Source: Micromonospora gifhornensis
Lineage (GTDB): Bacteria > Actinomycetota > Actinomycetes > Mycobacteriales > Micromonosporaceae
Direction: 5' to 3'
DNA length: 39,525 nt
Assembly: GCF_016863515.1 (NCBI RefSeq)
Contig: NZ_BOPA01000052.1
Span: 1-39,525 of the forward strand
Shown: one piece after another, positions 15,924-24,881 of the stretch
Layout: the number at the start of each line of letters is the position of its first letter
Numbering within the stretch: position 1 is the first letter of the stretch
The notes under the pieces: model-generated
What the model saw: only the letters and a program-made list of their open reading frames with translations
Database searches by the model: none
What the model was told of the DNA's origin: nothing
Position numbers and translations under genes: made by a program

Positions 15924-16855
15924 GCCGCCCACTCCCGCAGCCGGGGGTCGACGACGCGGTACAGCAGGTCGACGACCAGGTTGATCACGGTGAACAGCGC
16001 GGCGGCGACCACCACCACGCCGATCACCACCGGCAGGTCGCGGCCGAGGATGGCGGTGACCAGCGTGCGCCCGAGGCCCGGCCGGCTGAACAGCGTCTCC
16101 ACCACGACCGCGCCGCTGAGCAGCGCCCCCAGGATCCAACCGGACAGGGTGAGCACCGGGATGAGGGCGTGCCGCGCGGCGTGCCGCAGCCGCAGGGCCG
16201 TCTCGGTGGTGCCTCGGGCCCGCGCGCTGAGCGCGAAGGGCTCGTCGAGGGCCTGCTCCATGCTCTGCCGCAGCACCTGGGTGAAGATGCCGACCAACCC
16301 GATCGCCTGCGTGACGGCCGGCAGCACGAGCCCTTCCAGACCGCCGGCGCCGGCGGCGGGGAAGAGGTGTAGCTGGAACGACAGCACCGCGAGCAGGATG
16401 GTGCCCACCCAGAATGTCGGGCTGGAGGCGGTCACGAGTTCCAGCAGGATGCTGACCCGGCGCAGGGTGGGCCGCCGGCCGGCGGTGGCGACCGCGAGTG
16501 CCGTCGACACCACCAGCGCGAGCAGCAGGGAGGCGACCGCGAGCTGGACGGTCCAGCCGAGGTCCGCCACGATCACCTCGACGACCGGGCGGCGCAGCTG
16601 GTAGGACTCACCCAGGTCGCCGCGCGCGAGGCCACCCAGCATGTGCGCGTACTGGGTGGCCAGCGGCTTGTCGAGGTCGAGGTCGGCGCGGACCTGGGCC
16701 ACCAGGTCGTCGCTCGGGGCCAGCGTGCCGATCACCGCGCGGACCGGGTCGCCCGGTGCGAGGTGCAGCGCCGCGAACGCCACGGTCGCGGCCCCGAGGA
16801 CGACCAGGACGGCCAGGGCCAGCTTGCGCGCCAGCCACCGGAGGGCAGGACTCAT
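15920..16855 (-). CDS. abyF2: oligopeptide-type ABC transporter permease (DppB-like)
   Basis: A 311-residue permease of the DppB/OppB group. It starts with a membrane helix followed by HLAPGDPVRAVIG, and contains the family sequence ALSARARGTTETALRLRHA and LFSRPGLGRTLVTAI near the C-terminus. The chosen ATG at 16855 overlaps the binding-protein stop as ATGA; an in-frame ATG four codons earlier is possible. Coupled on both sides, it belongs to the same transcript as the other importer genes. Confidence 0.86.
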   Translation of the reverse strand: MSPALRWLARKLALAVLVVLGAATVAFAALHLAPGDPVRAVIGTLAPSDDLVAQVRADLDLDKPLATQYAHMLGGLARGDLGESYQLRRPVVEVIVADLGWTVQLAVASLLLALVVSTALAVATAGRRPTLRRVSILLELVTASSPTFWVGTILLAVLSFQLHLFPAAGAGGLEGLVLPAVTQAIGLVGIFTQVLRQSMEQALDEPFALSARARGTTETALRLRHAARHALIPVLTLSGWILGALLSGAVVVETLFSRPGLGRTLVTAILGRDLPVVIGVVVVAAALFTVINLVVDLLYRVVDPRLREWAA

Positions 16856-18468
16856 CCGGCGATCCATGCGCCGGCGAACAGCGGGGTGGCGTTCGCGCCG
16901 AATTCGACGCCGTGTACGTGGCGGGCCACCCCGAGCAGGCTGGTGGGCACGTAGACCGGCAGGGAGACGGCGTTCTCGACCACGTACCGCTGCGCGTCGC
17001 TGTAGATGCGCTGGCGCTGTGCCGGGTCGAGGGTGCTCACGCCGTCGGTGAGCAGCTTGTCCAGCTCGGGGATGTCGAGGCCGAAGATGTTGCCGCCGCC
17101 CTCGGCGAGCGTCGACTTCGTGCCGAAGAAGTAGCGCAAGATGTCCGGGTCGGAGCGGGTGAAGCTGACGTCGAACAGGTCCAGCGCCCGCTTGCCGATC
17201 AGGTCGCCGATCGTGCCCTGGTCGACCAGCGTGTACTGGATCTCGATACCCACCTGCTTGGCCTGCGACTGCAGGCCCTGCCCGATCAGGTTCCGTTGGT
17301 CGCGTTCCATCGCGGCGGTGTGCGGCCAGCGCAGGGTGAGCCGACGGCCGTCCTTGAGTCGGTAACCGGCGCTGTCGCGCTGGGTCCACCCCGCCTCGTC
17401 CAGCAGGCGGTTCGCCTCGGCCTGGTCGAAGGTGAACGCGTCCCGGGTCGAGTCGTCGTACAGCGGGGTGGCCGGGGTCAGTGGGCTCCACGCGCGCTGG
17501 TTCTGCCCGAAGTAGATGCTCTTGACGAGCTGGTCGAGGTCCACCGCCCGACGCAGGGCCTGGCGGACCCGGATGTCGGCCAGGATCGCGTCGCGGGAGG
17601 AGTTGAGGAAGATGGTGTACGGGGCCCCGGGGACCTCGGTCTTGAGCAGGTGGGCGCTGCCCTGCACCGTGCGCGCCTTGCTCGCCGGCACGTCGGAGAC
17701 CTGCACCTGACCGCTGGTCAGCGACCCGAGCCGGACGCTGTCCTCTGCCACGAACGTGATCCGTAGCGTGTCCAGGCGGGCCGGTCCCTGGTGGGTTGCC
17801 CCGCTGGGCGACCAGGCGTAGTCGGGGTAGCGGCTCAGGTCGATGCCGACCTTCTTCTCCCACCGGACGAAGCGGAACGGCCCGGAACCGATCGGCTGTT
17901 CGCAGAGCCCGTCCTTGTTCTCCCGCAGTGACCGGGGGGACTGGATGCCCAGGTAGGGGGTGCTCAGCGTCTGGAGCAGTGCGGCGTCCGGACGGCTCAG
18001 CCGGACGGTGACGGTGGACGCGTCGGTGACCTCGGCGCTGCGGTAGGCGGCCAGCAGGCCCGCCGCGAAGCGGGACTCGGTGGCGGGATCGACGGCGTGG
18101 TCCAGGGTGGCCTTCACCGCCGCGGCGTCGAGGGTGGTGCCGTCGTGGAACCGTACTCCCGATCGCAGGTGGAAGGTGTAGGCCCGCCCGTCCGGCGCCG
18201 TCTCCCACCGCTCGGCCAGCCAGGGGTGGAAGCTCCCGTCCGGGGCCTGCCGCACGAGCGAGTCGAAGATGTTGCGGTTGATGACGCCGGTGACGTCCCG
18301 TGCGCTGACCGCGGGGTCGAGGCAGTCCGGTTCCACGGCGGTGGCGAAGGTCAGGGCGCCGCCCGTGGTGGGCTGGGCGTCGCCGGTCTGGGCCGCGGAG
18401 GTGCCGCAGGCCGCGGTGGCGGCGACCAGGAGCAGCAGAATGGCTGTCGAGCGGGTTGTCGTGCGCAC
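16852..18468 (-). CDS. abyF1: oligopeptide-type ABC transporter substrate-binding lipoprotein
   Basis: A 538-residue family 5 solute-binding protein (DppA/OppA/NikA fold). A lipoprotein signal ends at Cys21 (AATAAC), and the mature N-terminus has GGALTFATAVEPDCLDPAV and the domain hallmark LAERWETAPDGRAYTFHLR. The GTG start is 8 bases after a GAGGAG site. It lies 66 bases after the luciferase-like monooxygenase gene and overlaps the first permease by 4 bases. The ligand of such proteins cannot be predicted; peptides, metals and the cluster's own product or a precursor are all open. Confidence 0.87.
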   Translation of the reverse strand: MRTTTRSTAILLLLVAATAACGTSAAQTGDAQPTTGGALTFATAVEPDCLDPAVSARDVTGVINRNIFDSLVRQAPDGSFHPWLAERWETAPDGRAYTFHLRSGVRFHDGTTLDAAAVKATLDHAVDPATESRFAAGLLAAYRSAEVTDASTVTVRLSRPDAALLQTLSTPYLGIQSPRSLRENKDGLCEQPIGSGPFRFVRWEKKVGIDLSRYPDYAWSPSGATHQGPARLDTLRITFVAEDSVRLGSLTSGQVQVSDVPASKARTVQGSAHLLKTEVPGAPYTIFLNSSRDAILADIRVRQALRRAVDLDQLVKSIYFGQNQRAWSPLTPATPLYDDSTRDAFTFDQAEANRLLDEAGWTQRDSAGYRLKDGRRLTLRWPHTAAMERDQRNLIGQGLQSQAKQVGIEIQYTLVDQGTIGDLIGKRALDLFDVSFTRSDPDILRYFFGTKSTLAEGGGNIFGLDIPELDKLLTDGVSTLDPAQRQRIYSDAQRYVVENAVSLPVYVPTSLLGVARHVHGVEFGANATPLFAGAWIAG

Positions 18469-18534
18469 GTCGGGAATCTCCTCAGGGCTGTCCGGTGGTG
18501 CGCCGCCACTGTGGGTGCCGCGCCTAAAGCTGGC

Positions 18535-19563
18535 CTAAACCCGCAGGTCGCGCGCATACACGGCGATGCTGGCCCGGACGGCGTCGGCCAGCAGGGCGTA
18601 AGAGCGCACGCGGTCCTCCAGCTCGGGCAGGATGGTCAGCGCCATCAGCTCGTTCGCGCCGGTCTCCGCGTGCAACCGCTGGACCCGCTCGCGCACCGTT
18701 TCGGGGCCGCCCACTATCTGGCTGGTGATCCGCTCGGCGACGAAGGCCCGTTCGGCGTCGGTGTACGAGTGCTGCTGAGCCTGCGCCGCGTTCGGAAAGG
18801 GGTCCAGTCGACCGACGGTGCGGTGCCCGATCTGACCGAGCAGGTACGGCGCGATCAGCCGCTCGGCGTGCTCGTCGTTCTCGCCGACCACGACCACGGC
18901 CGACAGGATCGCGTGCGGATCGGCGAGGTGTGCCGAGGGGCGGAACGACTTCCGGTAGAGCTGCAGCGCGGTGGCGGTGAGGGTCGGGTTGATCTGGTGG
19001 GCGAACGCGTACGGCAGCCCGAGCGAGCCGGCCAGGCGGGCGCTGCCGGGGCTGGAGCCCAGGATCCAGACCGGTACCTCGGACTCGGCAGCGGCCACGG
19101 CGGTGATCTGCCGGGGACGCGGTGCCGGGCCGAAGTGGTCGATCAGCTCGGCGAGCTCCGTCGGGAACTGGTCGGCGCCGTCGGGTGCCCGGCGCAGGGC
19201 ACGGGCCGTGGCGGCGTCGGTGCCGGGGGCGCGACCGACCCCGAGGTCGACGCGGCCCGGGTACAGCGCGGCGAGGGTGCCGAACTGCTCGGCGACCACC
19301 AGCGGGGGGTGGTTGGGCAGCAGGACCCCGCCGGAGCCCACCCGCAGCGTCGAGGTGGCCGCCAGCAGGGCGCCGACCAGGACGGGAGGCGTGGCGGTGG
19401 CCAGGCACGGGGTGTTGTGGTGCTCGGCCACCCAGTAGCGGGTGTAACCGAGCCGCTCGACCTCGACGGCGAGCTGCACGGAGTCGCGCAGGGCGCGCGT
19501 CGCCGTGGAGCCGCTCCAGACCGGAACGACGTCGAGGACGGATACGGGCGGTGTGTCGGTCAT
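18535..19563 (-). CDS. abyE: luciferase-like (LLM) flavin-dependent monooxygenase
   Basis: A 342-residue TIM-barrel flavin enzyme of the bacterial-luciferase superfamily. The N-terminal VLDVVPVWSGST, the RYWVAEHHNTPCLATATPP stretch with its flavin-pocket histidines, VGSGGVLLPNHPPLVVAEQFG and WILGSSPGSARLAGSLGLP are typical of the group-1 luciferase-like proteins. These enzymes use reduced FMN from a separate reductase; the SsuE-like gene at 11486-12064 is the obvious source. The ATG at 19563 follows a GAGAGG site; the frame is open upstream but loses family similarity. In abyssomicin-type clusters such a two-component flavin system has been linked, as I recall, to Baeyer-Villiger-type tailoring; the reaction here is not certain. 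Confidence 0.83.
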   Translation of the reverse strand: MTDTPPVSVLDVVPVWSGSTATRALRDSVQLAVEVERLGYTRYWVAEHHNTPCLATATPPVLVGALLAATSTLRVGSGGVLLPNHPPLVVAEQFGTLAALYPGRVDLGVGRAPGTDAATARALRRAPDGADQFPTELAELIDHFGPAPRPRQITAVAAAESEVPVWILGSSPGSARLAGSLGLPYAFAHQINPTLTATALQLYRKSFRPSAHLADPHAILSAVVVVGENDEHAERLIAPYLLGQIGHRTVGRLDPFPNAAQAQQHSYTDAERAFVAERITSQIVGGPETVRERVQRLHAETGANELMALTILPELEDRVRSYALLADAVRASIAVYARDLRV

Positions 19564-19584
19564 CGGGGCCTCTCTGGGTGGGTA

Positions 19585-19620
19585 CGGGGCCGGTCGACTC
19601 GGGGGCGCCGACCGGCCCCG
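19585..19620 (-). terminator. 12-bp perfect hairpin between exporter and monooxygenase genes
   Basis: CGGGGCCGGTCG (19585-19596) and CGACCGGCCCCG (19609-19620) form a perfect 12-bp stem with a 12-base loop. It sits between the MFS stop and the monooxygenase start. There is no T-tract on either side, as is common for actinomycete terminators. It may end the exporter transcript or reduce read-through into the importer operon. Confidence 0.6.
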
Positions 19621-19630
19621 GGTTTGGGGG

Positions 19631-21058
19631 TCAGGCCGCGGCGGTCTCCGCATCGGCCGGTGTGGGGGTGACGGGCTGCGGGCGTCCGGGCAGGAACCTG
19701 CTGGCCAGTGCGACGATCACGCCACCGGCGACGGTCCACCAGAAGGCTTGGTCGAAGGAGTCGGCGGGCGTCCGGCCGTCGGTGAGGCCGCTCTGCACGA
19801 TGAGCGCGACCACCGCCACGCCCAGCGACGCGCCGATCTGGTTGAGGATGAACAGGGTGCCGGTCGCGCCGCCCACCGCCTCGGGCGCGACGGTGCGGTA
19901 GACGGAGCCCATCGTCGGTGCGCCGACGAGGCCGAGGCCGAAGCCGGTCACGAGTTGGGCGGCGGTGAGCAGGACCTGCGAGGTGTCCGGTCCGGCCTGG
20001 GTGTAGACGAGGGCGCTGAGCGCGATCAGCAGGGCGCCGGTCGGTACCAGCCGGCGGGGGCCGAAGGTGTCGGCGAGCTTGCCGGCCACCGGCATGCCGA
20101 CCATCGTGCCCAGCCCGAGCGGTACGAGCAGCAGTCCGGCGGCGAGCACGCCCTGCCCGCGCACCTGCTGGTAGAACAGCGGCAGCAGGAACAGCAGCGA
20201 GAACAGCATGCCGCCGAGCAGGAACATGGTGAGCACGCTGGAGGTGAAGCCGCTGCTGCGGAACAGGCGCAGGTCGATGAGCGGCTGTGCGGAACGCAGC
20301 GCGTGCGCCACGTACGCGGCGACCAGCACCACCCCCACGGCGAGCCCGACGATGACCCGGGTGGCGCCGAACCCGGCCGTGCCGGCCTGCGACAGCGCGT
20401 AGATCAGGGCGGCGAAGCCGGGGGAGAGCAGGGCGACACCGATCAGGTCCAGCGGCGGCGCGGCGCCCGGCTCGGGCCGGTCGTCGCGCATGATCAGCAG
20501 CGCCAGGGCGATGGCCAGCAGCGCGATCGGCACGTTGACCAGGAAGATCCACTGCCAGGTCAGGTTCTGCAGGATCAGACCGCCGATGATCGGGCCGAGC
20601 ACCGGTCCCAGGGTGATCGGGATGGAGATCAGGCCCATCGCGCGGCCCATCCGGCTCGGGCCGGCCGCCGTGGCGACCACGGTGAGCATGATGGGTTCGA
20701 GCAGGCCGCCGGCGAAGCCCTGGAACACGCGGAAGGCGATCAGGCTGCCCACGTCCCAGGCCAGGGCGCACAGCGCCGAGGCAACCAGGAAGAGGGTCAG
20801 CGCGGCCAGCCACACGCGGCGCGCGCCGAAGCGGGCCACCGCCCACCCGGCGAGCGGGATGGCGACGGCCACGGCGAGCAGGTAACCGGTGGCGACCCAC
20901 GAGATCGTGCCCAGTGTGGCGTCGAAGTGGGCGGTCAGCGTCTCGACGCTCACGTTGATGATCGTGGCGTCGAAGTAGGACATCACCCCGCCGAGGACCA
21001 TGACGCCGAGCAGGCGAAGCAGTGGGCCGTCGATGCGGTCGGATGGGGATTGGGTCAT
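19631..21058 (-). CDS. abyD: MFS drug exporter, DHA2 (EmrB/QacA) family
   Basis: A 475-residue membrane transporter with about 14 hydrophobic segments, the pattern of the DHA2 drug:proton antiporters. Motifs include LAGWAVARFGARRVWLAAL (motif A type) and the antiporter-type GPVLGPIIGGL in the fifth helix. It is divergent from a TetR regulator, with the operator-like palindrome lying in its promoter. The natural reading is self-resistance: the regulator releases the exporter gene when the polyketide or an intermediate accumulates. Confidence 0.88.
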   Translation of the reverse strand: MTQSPSDRIDGPLLRLLGVMVLGGVMSYFDATIINVSVETLTAHFDATLGTISWVATGYLLAVAVAIPLAGWAVARFGARRVWLAALTLFLVASALCALAWDVGSLIAFRVFQGFAGGLLEPIMLTVVATAAGPSRMGRAMGLISIPITLGPVLGPIIGGLILQNLTWQWIFLVNVPIALLAIALALLIMRDDRPEPGAAPPLDLIGVALLSPGFAALIYALSQAGTAGFGATRVIVGLAVGVVLVAAYVAHALRSAQPLIDLRLFRSSGFTSSVLTMFLLGGMLFSLLFLLPLFYQQVRGQGVLAAGLLLVPLGLGTMVGMPVAGKLADTFGPRRLVPTGALLIALSALVYTQAGPDTSQVLLTAAQLVTGFGLGLVGAPTMGSVYRTVAPEAVGGATGTLFILNQIGASLGVAVVALIVQSGLTDGRTPADSFDQAFWWTVAGGVIVALASRFLPGRPQPVTPTPADAETAAA

Positions 21059-21095
21059 GGCCGTCTCCGGTTTTTGTCGGGCCGGTTCGATAGAT

Positions 21096-21111
21096 TGAAC
21101 TGATCAGTTCA
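21096..21111. promoter_or_regulatory. perfect 16-bp palindrome, likely TetR operator
   Basis: TGAACTGATCAGTTCA reads identically on both strands and lies in the 83-base gap between the exporter and TetR genes. A perfect palindrome of this size centred between such divergent genes is the classic TetR-family operator and would cover both promoters. Confidence 0.75.
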
Positions 21112-21141
21112 GTTCGGCGCACTGCACGGTAACATGGCCGA

Positions 21142-21834
21142 ATGACTGAGCGCGACACCCGAAACGCACCGCGCGGCAGGTTGGACAAGCGGCAGGCGAT
21201 CATCGCCGCGGCCCTGCGCGTGTTCGCCCGCGAGGGCTACGGCCAGGCCAGCCTGGACACCATCGCGGCCGAGGCCGGGGTGGCGAAGCCGACCATCTAC
21301 AACCACCTGGGCGGCAAGGAGAACCTGTTCCGGCACGTCCTCGCCGAGATCGCCGCGCGGTCGAACGCCAAGACCCTCGCAGCTCTCCAGACGTTCCCCA
21401 CCGACCCCCACGAGCTGCGCGACCACCTCAACACCGTCGGCCTGCGGCTGGCCGAATGCTTCGTCGACGAGCAGTCCTCGGCGCTGCGCCGGCTGCTGCA
21501 CGCAGAGATCGCGCGCTTTCCCGACCTGTTCGACGTCGTGCTCGACAGCGGGCCGAACCAGGCCACCGAGGCGCTCGCGGGCCGGCTCGCACGGCTGGCC
21601 AACGCCGGCTACCTGACGATCGAGGACCCGATCCGCGCCGCCCGCCAATTCGTCGCCCTGCTTACCGACGAGCTGCCCGCGATGACCGCGCTCGGCACCC
21701 GCCCGATCAATCCGGACGACCTGGAACGCGCGGTGACCGCCGGGGTGGACACGTTCCTGCGGGCCTTCGCCACACCGACCGACGCCCCGGCCGGCCCGCC
21801 CGCGCGCGAGGCCGTCGGGCCGCTGCCAGGCTGA
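21142..21834 (+). CDS. abyC: TetR family regulator of the exporter
   Basis: A 230-residue TetR/AcrR-type repressor. The DNA-binding domain is clear, with LDTIAAEAGVAKPTIYNHLG around residues 39-58 followed by GKENLFRHVLAEIA. The C-terminal domain resembles those of regulators that sense drugs or metabolites. It is divergent from the MFS exporter and shares with it a gap containing a perfect 16-bp palindrome, so it probably represses both itself and the exporter until the cluster product binds. It is the only plus-strand gene between the synthases and the tailoring operon. Confidence 0.88.
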   Translation: MTERDTRNAPRGRLDKRQAIIAAALRVFAREGYGQASLDTIAAEAGVAKPTIYNHLGGKENLFRHVLAEIAARSNAKTLAALQTFPTDPHELRDHLNTVGLRLAECFVDEQSSALRRLLHAEIARFPDLFDVVLDSGPNQATEALAGRLARLANAGYLTIEDPIRAARQFVALLTDELPAMTALGTRPINPDDLERAVTAGVDTFLRAFATPTDAPAGPPAREAVGPLPG

Positions 21835-21867
21835 GCCCCGGCGGGCCGCGCCGACCCGGCCGGGGCT
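21834..21867. terminator. hairpin between converging TetR and PKS genes
   Basis: AGCCCCGGC (21834-21842) pairs perfectly with GCCGGGGCT (21859-21867). The stem starts on the TetR stop codon and lies before the PKS stop, so it could end transcription from both directions. No T-tract is present. Confidence 0.55.
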
Positions 21868-21902
21868 GGTCGCCCGCCCCGGCCGCGTCCCGGGCCGCGG
21901 GC

Positions 21903-24881
21903 TCACGTCCGCGCGGCCCGTACGGCCCGCAGGTGCTCCGCCAGCGCGGCAGGGGTGGGGTGTTCGAACAGCGCCAGCGGCGACAGTTCCAGGCCGGTGC
22001 CCTCGCAGAGCCGGTTGCGCACCTCCAGCGCGGTGAACGACGACAGCCCGATCTCCACGAAGTTGTCGTCCGGGCCCACCGATTCCGGCGTGTCGTGGCC
22101 CAGCACCGCCGCCGCGTGCGTGCGGACCAGGTCGAGCAACCGCTCCTCGTGCGGCGTCGACTCCCGCGGCGGCTCGTCGGCCACCGGCGGCGGGGCGGTG
22201 GGCGCCGGGTCGGTCGGCGGGGACACCCAGTAGCGGCGGTGCTCGAAGGGGTACGTGGGCAGCGGCACCGCCGCCGTCCGCTCGTCGTGGAACGCCCGCC
22301 AGTCCACCCGAGCGCCGGTGACGTGGCTCGCCGCCAGCGCCCGGACGACGGTCAACGCCTCGGACTCGTCGCGGCGCAGGGTCGCCACGACGGGTGTCCC
22401 GGGGGCGTTCTCGCCGGCCAGGGCAGCCAGCACCGCGTCCGGGCCGACCTCCACGAAACGGCGTACGCCCGCCGAGGTGAGCGCGGACACGCCGGCGGCG
22501 AAGCGGACCTCCTGGCGCACGTGCCGCACCCAGTGCTCGGCGGTGAACGCCTCGACGACCGTGCCGGTCAGGTTCGACACGACCGGGATGCTCGGCGGGT
22601 GGTGGCGTACGCCGGCGGCGACCGCGCGGAACCCGTCCAGCACCCCGTCCAGGTGCGGGCTGTGGAAGGCGTGGCTGACCCGCAGTCGCGACGTCCGGTG
22701 CCCGGTGGCCGCCCAGTGGGCCGCGACCTCCTGCACCGCACCGGCGTCGCCGGAGACGACGATCGAGCGGGGGCCGTTCACCGCCGCGACGGACACCTCG
22801 TGCTCGCGGCCGGCGAGGCTGGCCTGTACCTCGTCGGCGGCGGCCCGGATCGCGACCATGGCGCCCTCGGCCGGGGCCGCCTGCATGGCCGCACCCCGCG
22901 CCGCGACCAGCGCGACGGCGTCGGGCAGGTCGAGGACCCCCGCGACGTGCGCCGCGACCAGTTCGCCGAGCGAGTGACCGAGCAGCAGGTCCGGCCGCAG
23001 ACCCCAGCCGCCCAGCAAGCGGACCAGGGCCACCTCCAGGGTGAACAACGCGGGCTGGGCGTACTCGGTGCGCAGCAGCAGGTCCTCGTCGGCCAGCACG
23101 CGGTCCAGGGGCTGGTCCAGGTGCCGGTCGACCTCGTCGGCGACCTCCCGCCAGGCGTCGCGGAAGGCAGGGAAGACCCGCCGCAGCTCGGTACCCATGC
23201 CGACGCGCTGGCTGCCCTGCCCGGAGAAGAGGAAGGCGGTGGGTCCCCGTACCGCCCGTCCCGGTGTCGTCTCCCCGGCGGCCAGCGCGTCGAGACCGCG
23301 CAGCAGGCCGTCGTGGTCGGCCGCCACCACGGCCGCCCGCCGGTCGAACGCGGTGCGGGTGGTGGCCAGCGCGACCGCCACGTCCAGCGGGTCGTGCGAC
23401 GCGACGGCGAACCGTTCCCGCAGGCGCGCGGCCTGCGCGCGCAGCGCGCTGTCGGTCTTGGCGCCGAGCAGCCAGGCGACCGGGCGGGCGGAGGGCGTGG
23501 GCGGCGTGGGCGGCGGCTCCGGGTCGCCCTCCTCGATGAGCACGTGGGCGTTGGTGCCGCTGATGCCGAACGACGACACCCCCGCCACCCGGCGGCGTTT
23601 CCCGCGCGGCCACGGCTGCTCCTCGGTGAGCAGCCGCACCTTCCCCGCCGCCCAGTCGACGTGCGGAGTGGGCTCGTCGACGTGCAGGGTGCGCGGCAGG
23701 CGCTCGTGGCGCAGGGCTTCGATCACCTTGATCACCCCGGCCACACCGGCGGCGGTCTGGGTGTGCCCGATGTTGGACTTCACCGAACCCAGCCACAGCG
23801 GCTCGGCGCGGTCCTGACCGTAGGTGGCGAGCAGGGCCGCCGCCTCGATGGGGTCGCCCAACCGGGTGCCGGTGCCGTGCGCCTCCACATGGTCCACGTC
23901 GGACGGTCGCAGGCCCGCGTCGGCCAGCGCGGCGCGGATCACCTCCTCCTGCGCGGGGCCGCTCGGCGCGGTCAGCCCGTTGGACGCGCCGTCCTGGTTC
24001 ACCGCCGAGCCGCGCAGCACCGCGAGCACGCGCCGGTGGTGGTGCCGGGCGTCGGCCAGGCGTTCCAGCACGAGCACCCCGACCCCCTCGGCGAAACCCG
24101 TTCCGTCGGCCGCCGCCGCGAACGCCTTGCACCGGGCGTCGGGCGAGAGCCCGCCCTGGGTGACGAACTCGGCCAGCAACGCCGGGGTGGCCATGACCGT
24201 GGCCCCGCCGGCCAGCGCGAGATCGCACTCGCCGCGGCGCAGCGCCTGCGCCGCCAGGTGCAGGGCCACCAGCGACGACGAGCAGGCGGTGTCCAGGGTG
24301 ACCGCCGGGCCGCGCAGCCCCAGCAGATAGGCGATCCGGCCGGACGCCACGCTGGTGGCCGTGCCGGTCATGAGGTGGCCGTTGAGCTCCGGTGGGGTGC
24401 CGTACGCGGCGTAGTTCTGCGACACCAGGCCCGCGTACACCCCGGTGGCGCTGCCGCGCAGGGTGGTCGGGTCGATGCCGGCGCGCTCCACCGCCTCCCA
24501 CGACGACTCCAGCAGCAGCCGGTGCTGCGGGTCCATGGCGGTGGCCTCGTGCGGGCCGATACCGAAGAACGCGGCGTCGAAGCCGGCCGCGTCGGACAGG
24601 AACCCGCCCAGCGGGCGGTGCGCGGGCGCGTCGGCGTACACCTCGTGCACCGCCCAACCCCGGTCGGTGGGGACGTCGCCGATGGCGTCGACACCGTCGG
24701 CCACGACGCGCCACAGGTCCTCGGGGGAGTGGACGTCGCCGGGCAGCCGGCAGGCGGCCGAGACGATCGCGATCGGTTCGCGTTCCGCCCTCGCCCTGGC
24801 GAGTTGGGCCTTGGTCTCCTGCAGCTCACCGGTGACCCACTTCAGGTACTCGACGAGCTTCTCCTCGCGTGTCTCGCTCAC
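21903..24881 (-). CDS. abyB3: type I PKS, final module KS-AT(malonyl)-ACP
   Basis: A 992-residue one-module synthase. An N-terminal coiled docking helix (EEKLVEYLKWVTGELQETKA) precedes KS (about 34-455, DTACSSS with Cys200), AT (nucleophile Ser637 in GHSLG; HAFH at 737-740, which marks malonyl-CoA) and ACP (Ser948 in GLSSF; most ACPs here have GFDSL). There is no KR, DH or thioesterase, so the chain would stay as a 3-ketoacyl thioester on this ACP. The start is a GTG that overlaps the upstream synthase stop as GTGA, which beats other possible starts because it opens the docking helix. In abyssomicin-type pathways such a chain is taken over by a KAS III-like enzyme and glyceryl-ACP to make the tetronate ring. 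Confidence 0.9.
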   Translation of the reverse strand: MSETREEKLVEYLKWVTGELQETKAQLARARAEREPIAIVSAACRLPGDVHSPEDLWRVVADGVDAIGDVPTDRGWAVHEVYADAPAHRPLGGFLSDAAGFDAAFFGIGPHEATAMDPQHRLLLESSWEAVERAGIDPTTLRGSATGVYAGLVSQNYAAYGTPPELNGHLMTGTATSVASGRIAYLLGLRGPAVTLDTACSSSLVALHLAAQALRRGECDLALAGGATVMATPALLAEFVTQGGLSPDARCKAFAAAADGTGFAEGVGVLVLERLADARHHHRRVLAVLRGSAVNQDGASNGLTAPSGPAQEEVIRAALADAGLRPSDVDHVEAHGTGTRLGDPIEAAALLATYGQDRAEPLWLGSVKSNIGHTQTAAGVAGVIKVIEALRHERLPRTLHVDEPTPHVDWAAGKVRLLTEEQPWPRGKRRRVAGVSSFGISGTNAHVLIEEGDPEPPPTPPTPSARPVAWLLGAKTDSALRAQAARLRERFAVASHDPLDVAVALATTRTAFDRRAAVVAADHDGLLRGLDALAAGETTPGRAVRGPTAFLFSGQGSQRVGMGTELRRVFPAFRDAWREVADEVDRHLDQPLDRVLADEDLLLRTEYAQPALFTLEVALVRLLGGWGLRPDLLLGHSLGELVAAHVAGVLDLPDAVALVAARGAAMQAAPAEGAMVAIRAAADEVQASLAGREHEVSVAAVNGPRSIVVSGDAGAVQEVAAHWAATGHRTSRLRVSHAFHSPHLDGVLDGFRAVAAGVRHHPPSIPVVSNLTGTVVEAFTAEHWVRHVRQEVRFAAGVSALTSAGVRRFVEVGPDAVLAALAGENAPGTPVVATLRRDESEALTVVRALAASHVTGARVDWRAFHDERTAAVPLPTYPFEHRRYWVSPPTDPAPTAPPPVADEPPRESTPHEERLLDLVRTHAAAVLGHDTPESVGPDDNFVEIGLSSFTALEVRNRLCEGTGLELSPLALFEHPTPAALAEHLRAVRAART

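Noticed and set aside
15920..18208. A 762-codon minus-strand frame extending the DppB-like permease upstream
   Set aside because: The upstream part is a shadow of the substrate-binding protein gene in another frame. The ATGA overlap at 16852-16855 fixes the permease start.
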